Below, one piece after another: positions 60,713-64,000 of a DNA stretch of 64,000 nt. How positions within the stretch are numbered: the stretch's first letter is position 1; every line of letters starts with the position of its first letter. The notes under the pieces are model-generated. The model ran no database searches, was not told where the DNA came from, and saw nothing but the letters and a program-made list of their open reading frames with translations. Source of the DNA: Hirudinaria manillensis (taxonomy: Eukaryota > Annelida > Clitellata > Hirudinida > Hirudinidae); the NCBI GenBank assembly GCA_034509925.1, contig CM067528.1, positions 4,643,001 through 4,707,000 of the forward strand, read 5' to 3'. A program made the position numbers and the translations under genes.

Positions 60713-62242
60713 TAATTAAGCCTCGGTGTATGTCTTTCTAGGATGGCATTTACAACGCAACACCAAGCAGCCGCGAGCGGCAAAATAAAGATGTTTATAA
60801 ATAGGAACAAGTCTCTGTGGTGAAACGAAACACCGATGCCAATATACATCAACATTGAATTTTTATATCTACGTCCATTTGTTAATAAAAAATAAAAATT
60901 AATGCATGACATGTATTTTATTCTGACAAAATATGAAATATTCCGTAGTTTGTATGGGAACTGACGACTGGCACTCTAAGGACATGACAAAGTCTGCCGT
61001 AGTCAGCTCTCAGCTTTTATTAATTTTACATCATTAATTTAAAAAAAAATTTACCTCAAACCGTTAGAACATTATAAGGTATAAGGACTTCCCGATAATC
61101 TCGCTTAATATTGTACCCTCACCAAATCGAAACCACATAAAACCTTTCAAATGAAAAGCACCATTCAGCAGATCCTCAGGTTTACGTACATATACAGAAA
61201 CTTTCTCGAGGTCCATTCAAAACCTTCCCTAACCCAACTCAAACCAACTCCAGCAAGGACCAGACAACCACAGTCCTCAACTCCAACTGATGTCTTAGGT
61301 TAGCTGTTCAATTAAATATTACATTCGCCCATACTGGCACATCATGCAAAATGTTTTCAATAATGAGTGCAAGCAACTTAGAGCTTTAGCTGTTAATAAA
61401 ATAATATTAATTCCAAATACAATTCAGAAATGAAATCTAATCAGCACAAACTAAGTTATTGACTTTAATGAAGTAAACAATGAAGTCCCAAAAATCTCCA
61501 CTCACAATTTGCTCGGCATTCAAGTCAAGTAATCAAATCGGTTCGACGTGTTGCACTTTTCCAATGAATCGGCAACGTGACTCAAGCAATAAAACCAGGA
61601 AATTATCTACAAGAATAAAACAGAAATTATACACATACATCCCAGTCCAACTACATGAAATAACTCAAATTGAAAGAATTCGAAGCAATTCACATAACCT
61701 GGACAGCCTGCAAAAAGGACAAATCGCCTTTAGCAATCAGACGCCAATCAATCATAATTGATACCAGTAGTTGTGATAGCATGCGAGATCAAATGATAAA
61801 GAAGTACGGACAGGCAACTCGACATTGCGCGATAATCAAATAATGCCACAAAGTACTTTTTTTAACCTTTGTTTTGAAAATGTTGCCAGAAATTAAAAAA
61901 CTAATAATTTAAGTTTTATTCCAAATCTCTCACACAATATACAGAAACAGAATCGGAACATACGACAGTATTCTACTCGGAAAAAAATAAAATACATTAA
62001 TTACAATCAGCAGAATAAGAATTGTTATGTTAAAGAAATAAGATCCAACAAGATGACATTCATTTATGTAAATTAATAAATAATTATAAAGCTTAAAAAA
62101 AAACTCCACCATAAGGACATCAATAAAAAACATTTATCAGTGCTGCCAGAGACGTTACACGGGAAAACCGAATACTTTAAAGACGGAGCTCAACAAATTC
62201 GAATTTCTCATCGATTGACAAACAATAAATAAAATTCTCCTC
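60713..62242. other. STK11 upstream region and SUPT20H 3' region, no gene seen
   Basis: The 1.5 kb between the STK11 ATG and the SUPT20H stop is AT-rich. The stretch 61130-61300 is CA-rich and less AT-rich. A plus-strand open frame (61480-61761) has no recognisable domain. STK11 promoter elements should lie just right of 60712. Confidence 0.45.
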
Positions 62243-64000
62243 TCATTTCGTTTTGGCATCCTTCACGTGAGCTAGAAAAGATGAAGGCACGTTCAAATGA
62301 GAAGTCCTTTGTTGTTGTTGTTGTTGTTGAAGTTGAGTCTGTTGTTGAGTCGAAGAACCAGGCTTTTGCTGTTGCAGTTGAGAGACAAACTGTGAAGGAA
62401 TCTTCAGTATGTTGTTAGATTGAAGACCCAAAGATGATGCTAGAAATTAGAGCAAAATGTAAATAAATAAACATATTATCGTGAAGATTATAAATTAATG
62501 AAAAAGAAATAAGAAAATGCTCAAGAAGCACAGGAAACTCTAACATAAAAATGTCTGGACAGTGGTTTGAGGGTGGATTGAAGGATTTGGTGGGAGGAAG
62601 TTGGGAAGACCACCACTGTGTTGATGAGTGCTGTTGCCAAGTGTTGGAGACAAAAACACGGGAGAACAACCAAGTTGAGCTGCAAGTTTAAATTCATTGT
62701 TTTATGTCAGCAATTTACTGGGCACTTCTTAAAGAAAAATAATTTCAAGACATGTATTTATTTGAAGGAGATTGGTGTTCATATTTCCTGGATTCAGTAG
62801 TTGGCTGAGTTGTGGTGACATCTGAAAGGAAGATGATTACATTGAGAGTTTAATTATTCTCCCATAAAGTCTCACAGTAGCACTAATGTTGACAAGTTAA
62901 GTTGCCCACATTGGCCAAAGTGACAGGTGGTAGAAGCTTGATGGGAAACAAGGAAGCAACCTGATTGGATGGAGCTAGCATGGACTCATTCCATGGTGCT
63001 TGAGAAACTGCATCTGAAATTAATTATTTCCATATCCAGAATGTTTCAACATATTAACAAACAATATTACAAAAGACTGAAAGTTCTTAAAAAATTGTAA
63101 AGTCTTGCAAGCAAATAAAGGCAAAATCACTTGAAACGTAAAATTGTCCCAGTACATGAATTAAGAACCAAACTGATCGAGACTCACTTTGAGGTAAGAA
63201 AGAATTGGAAGGTTCGGTGTTCATGAGGACGAACGACGGTGTTGGCTTTGCATCAATTTCACCAGACTGAGAATGATTTAAAAAAGAAATTATTAATCAT
63301 TAAAAGAGGAATAAAAAAAACAATTCAAGCGTTGACAGCACCTCAACACTGCCGAAAGAACAAGGAAGTTTGTGCCTGCCATCTTCAGAATTAGGTGCCG
63401 GAATCATGGCAGACGTCTCGCCATTGCTTGCACTCGTCTGAGTGAACGTTACAAGAGGAGTCTGATTTCCCACCTGATGAGTTATCTTCACCTGCCTCCT
63501 TCCCTCTTCCGTAAATATTTCTCGGAACTGACGAACGTACCTGTCGGTCGCACGAACTTTTTTTTTAGTGTAAATGGAACTAATGTGAACAGAAATTGCT
63601 TTCAAATGAACATTTAATTAATTAATATTTAATTAATATAATATAAAAAATATAATAAATTAATATTTTAATATAATTAATTAATTAATATATTTAATTT
63701 AATGAACATTCAATTTCAAATGAACATTTAATTTTATCACAAACGCAGAGGTATCTTACTTCTCGACATTAGAGTATGATCCGAGGTTGAATCTTTAAAG
63801 AAACAACAAGTATTTACATTGATAACATAAATAGGAATGAAGTGATAAAATGAGGATTTTCAAAATATGTTACAAATCATATTTCTTCATATTTGACATT
63901 TTAAAATATGCAAACAAATTAAAATATGCAAATACAATTATAAAAAAAAGTGCAAATCATTTGAAACACAACCATTTTACCTGCAGGAACTTCCCTGTGA
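62243..64000 (-). CDS. SUPT20H: SPT20 homologue, SAGA complex subunit (5' end outside window)
   Basis: SUPT20H (p38IP/FAM48A) is a scaffold subunit of the SAGA histone acetyltransferase complex. Minus-strand exons: 64000(+)-63981, 63792-63760, 63540-63342, 63266-63188, 63013-62961, 62821-62753, 62679-62545 and 62439-62243, with matching phases. The piece FNLGSYSNVEK joined to YVRQFREIFTEEGRRQVKIT aligns with the human FIIGSKTDAERVVNQYQEL...VKMSH segment. LGCSPVFLSPTLG plus SGGLPNFLPPNPS resembles the human LGCNTGAITPAG...GGLLPNALPS part, and a poly-Gln tract follows in the last exon (62311-62350, TQLQQQQQQQR), as in the vertebrate protein. The N-terminal SPT20 domain lies to the right of the window. 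Assignment rests on short motifs and order, so it is less sure than the other genes. Confidence 0.65.

Overview
This window comes from the nuclear genome of an invertebrate animal. The genes are split by many GT-AG introns, most of them 60 to 700 bases long. The intergenic and intronic DNA is AT-rich with many ATT/AT microsatellites. The products are clearly metazoan: CADPS/CAPS, SOCS6, a class I bHLH E protein, ITFG1, STK11/LKB1 and the SAGA subunit SUPT20H. The phylum cannot be fixed from sequence reading alone. Gene density is about one per 5 to 6 kb, with many old introns kept.

Layout, left to right: CADPS (minus, 3' end outside the window); a decayed LINE; GPATCH1 (plus), tail-to-tail with ITFG1 (minus) with only 61 bases between the stop codons; TNPO1 (plus), head-to-head with ITFG1; PTBP (plus); SOCS6 (minus); RAB11 (plus); an E-protein gene of the TCF3/4/12 family (plus); a hAT transposon relic with a perfect target-site duplication; a TMEM45-like membrane protein (plus); an unplaced Rab GTPase (minus) with repeat-filled introns; STK11/LKB1 (minus), whose introns hold an internally deleted LINE and a hAT-like MITE; and SUPT20H (minus, 5' end outside the window).

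The most interesting locus is the E-protein gene (33.2-42.7 kb). Its bHLH exon occurs three times in tandem (A, B, C) at the same splice boundary that vertebrate TCF3 uses for its E12/E47 switch. The exon for the conserved LDDAIHVLR activation motif is also duplicated. Three TGCATG (RBFOX-type) motifs lie within 34 bases just downstream of bHLH exon A. This suggests a combinatorial splicing switch that changes dimerisation specificity. Copy C looks degenerate or repurposed: it has a proline in helix 2 and no donor in the right phase.

PTBP, the E protein, STK11, RAB11 and TNPO1 have human relatives (PTBP1, TCF3, STK11, RAB11B, TNPO2) on chromosome 19p, so the window seems to keep part of an old animal linkage group. 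Exon borders below were read by hand from splice sites, reading phase and family similarity. They have not been tested against transcripts.
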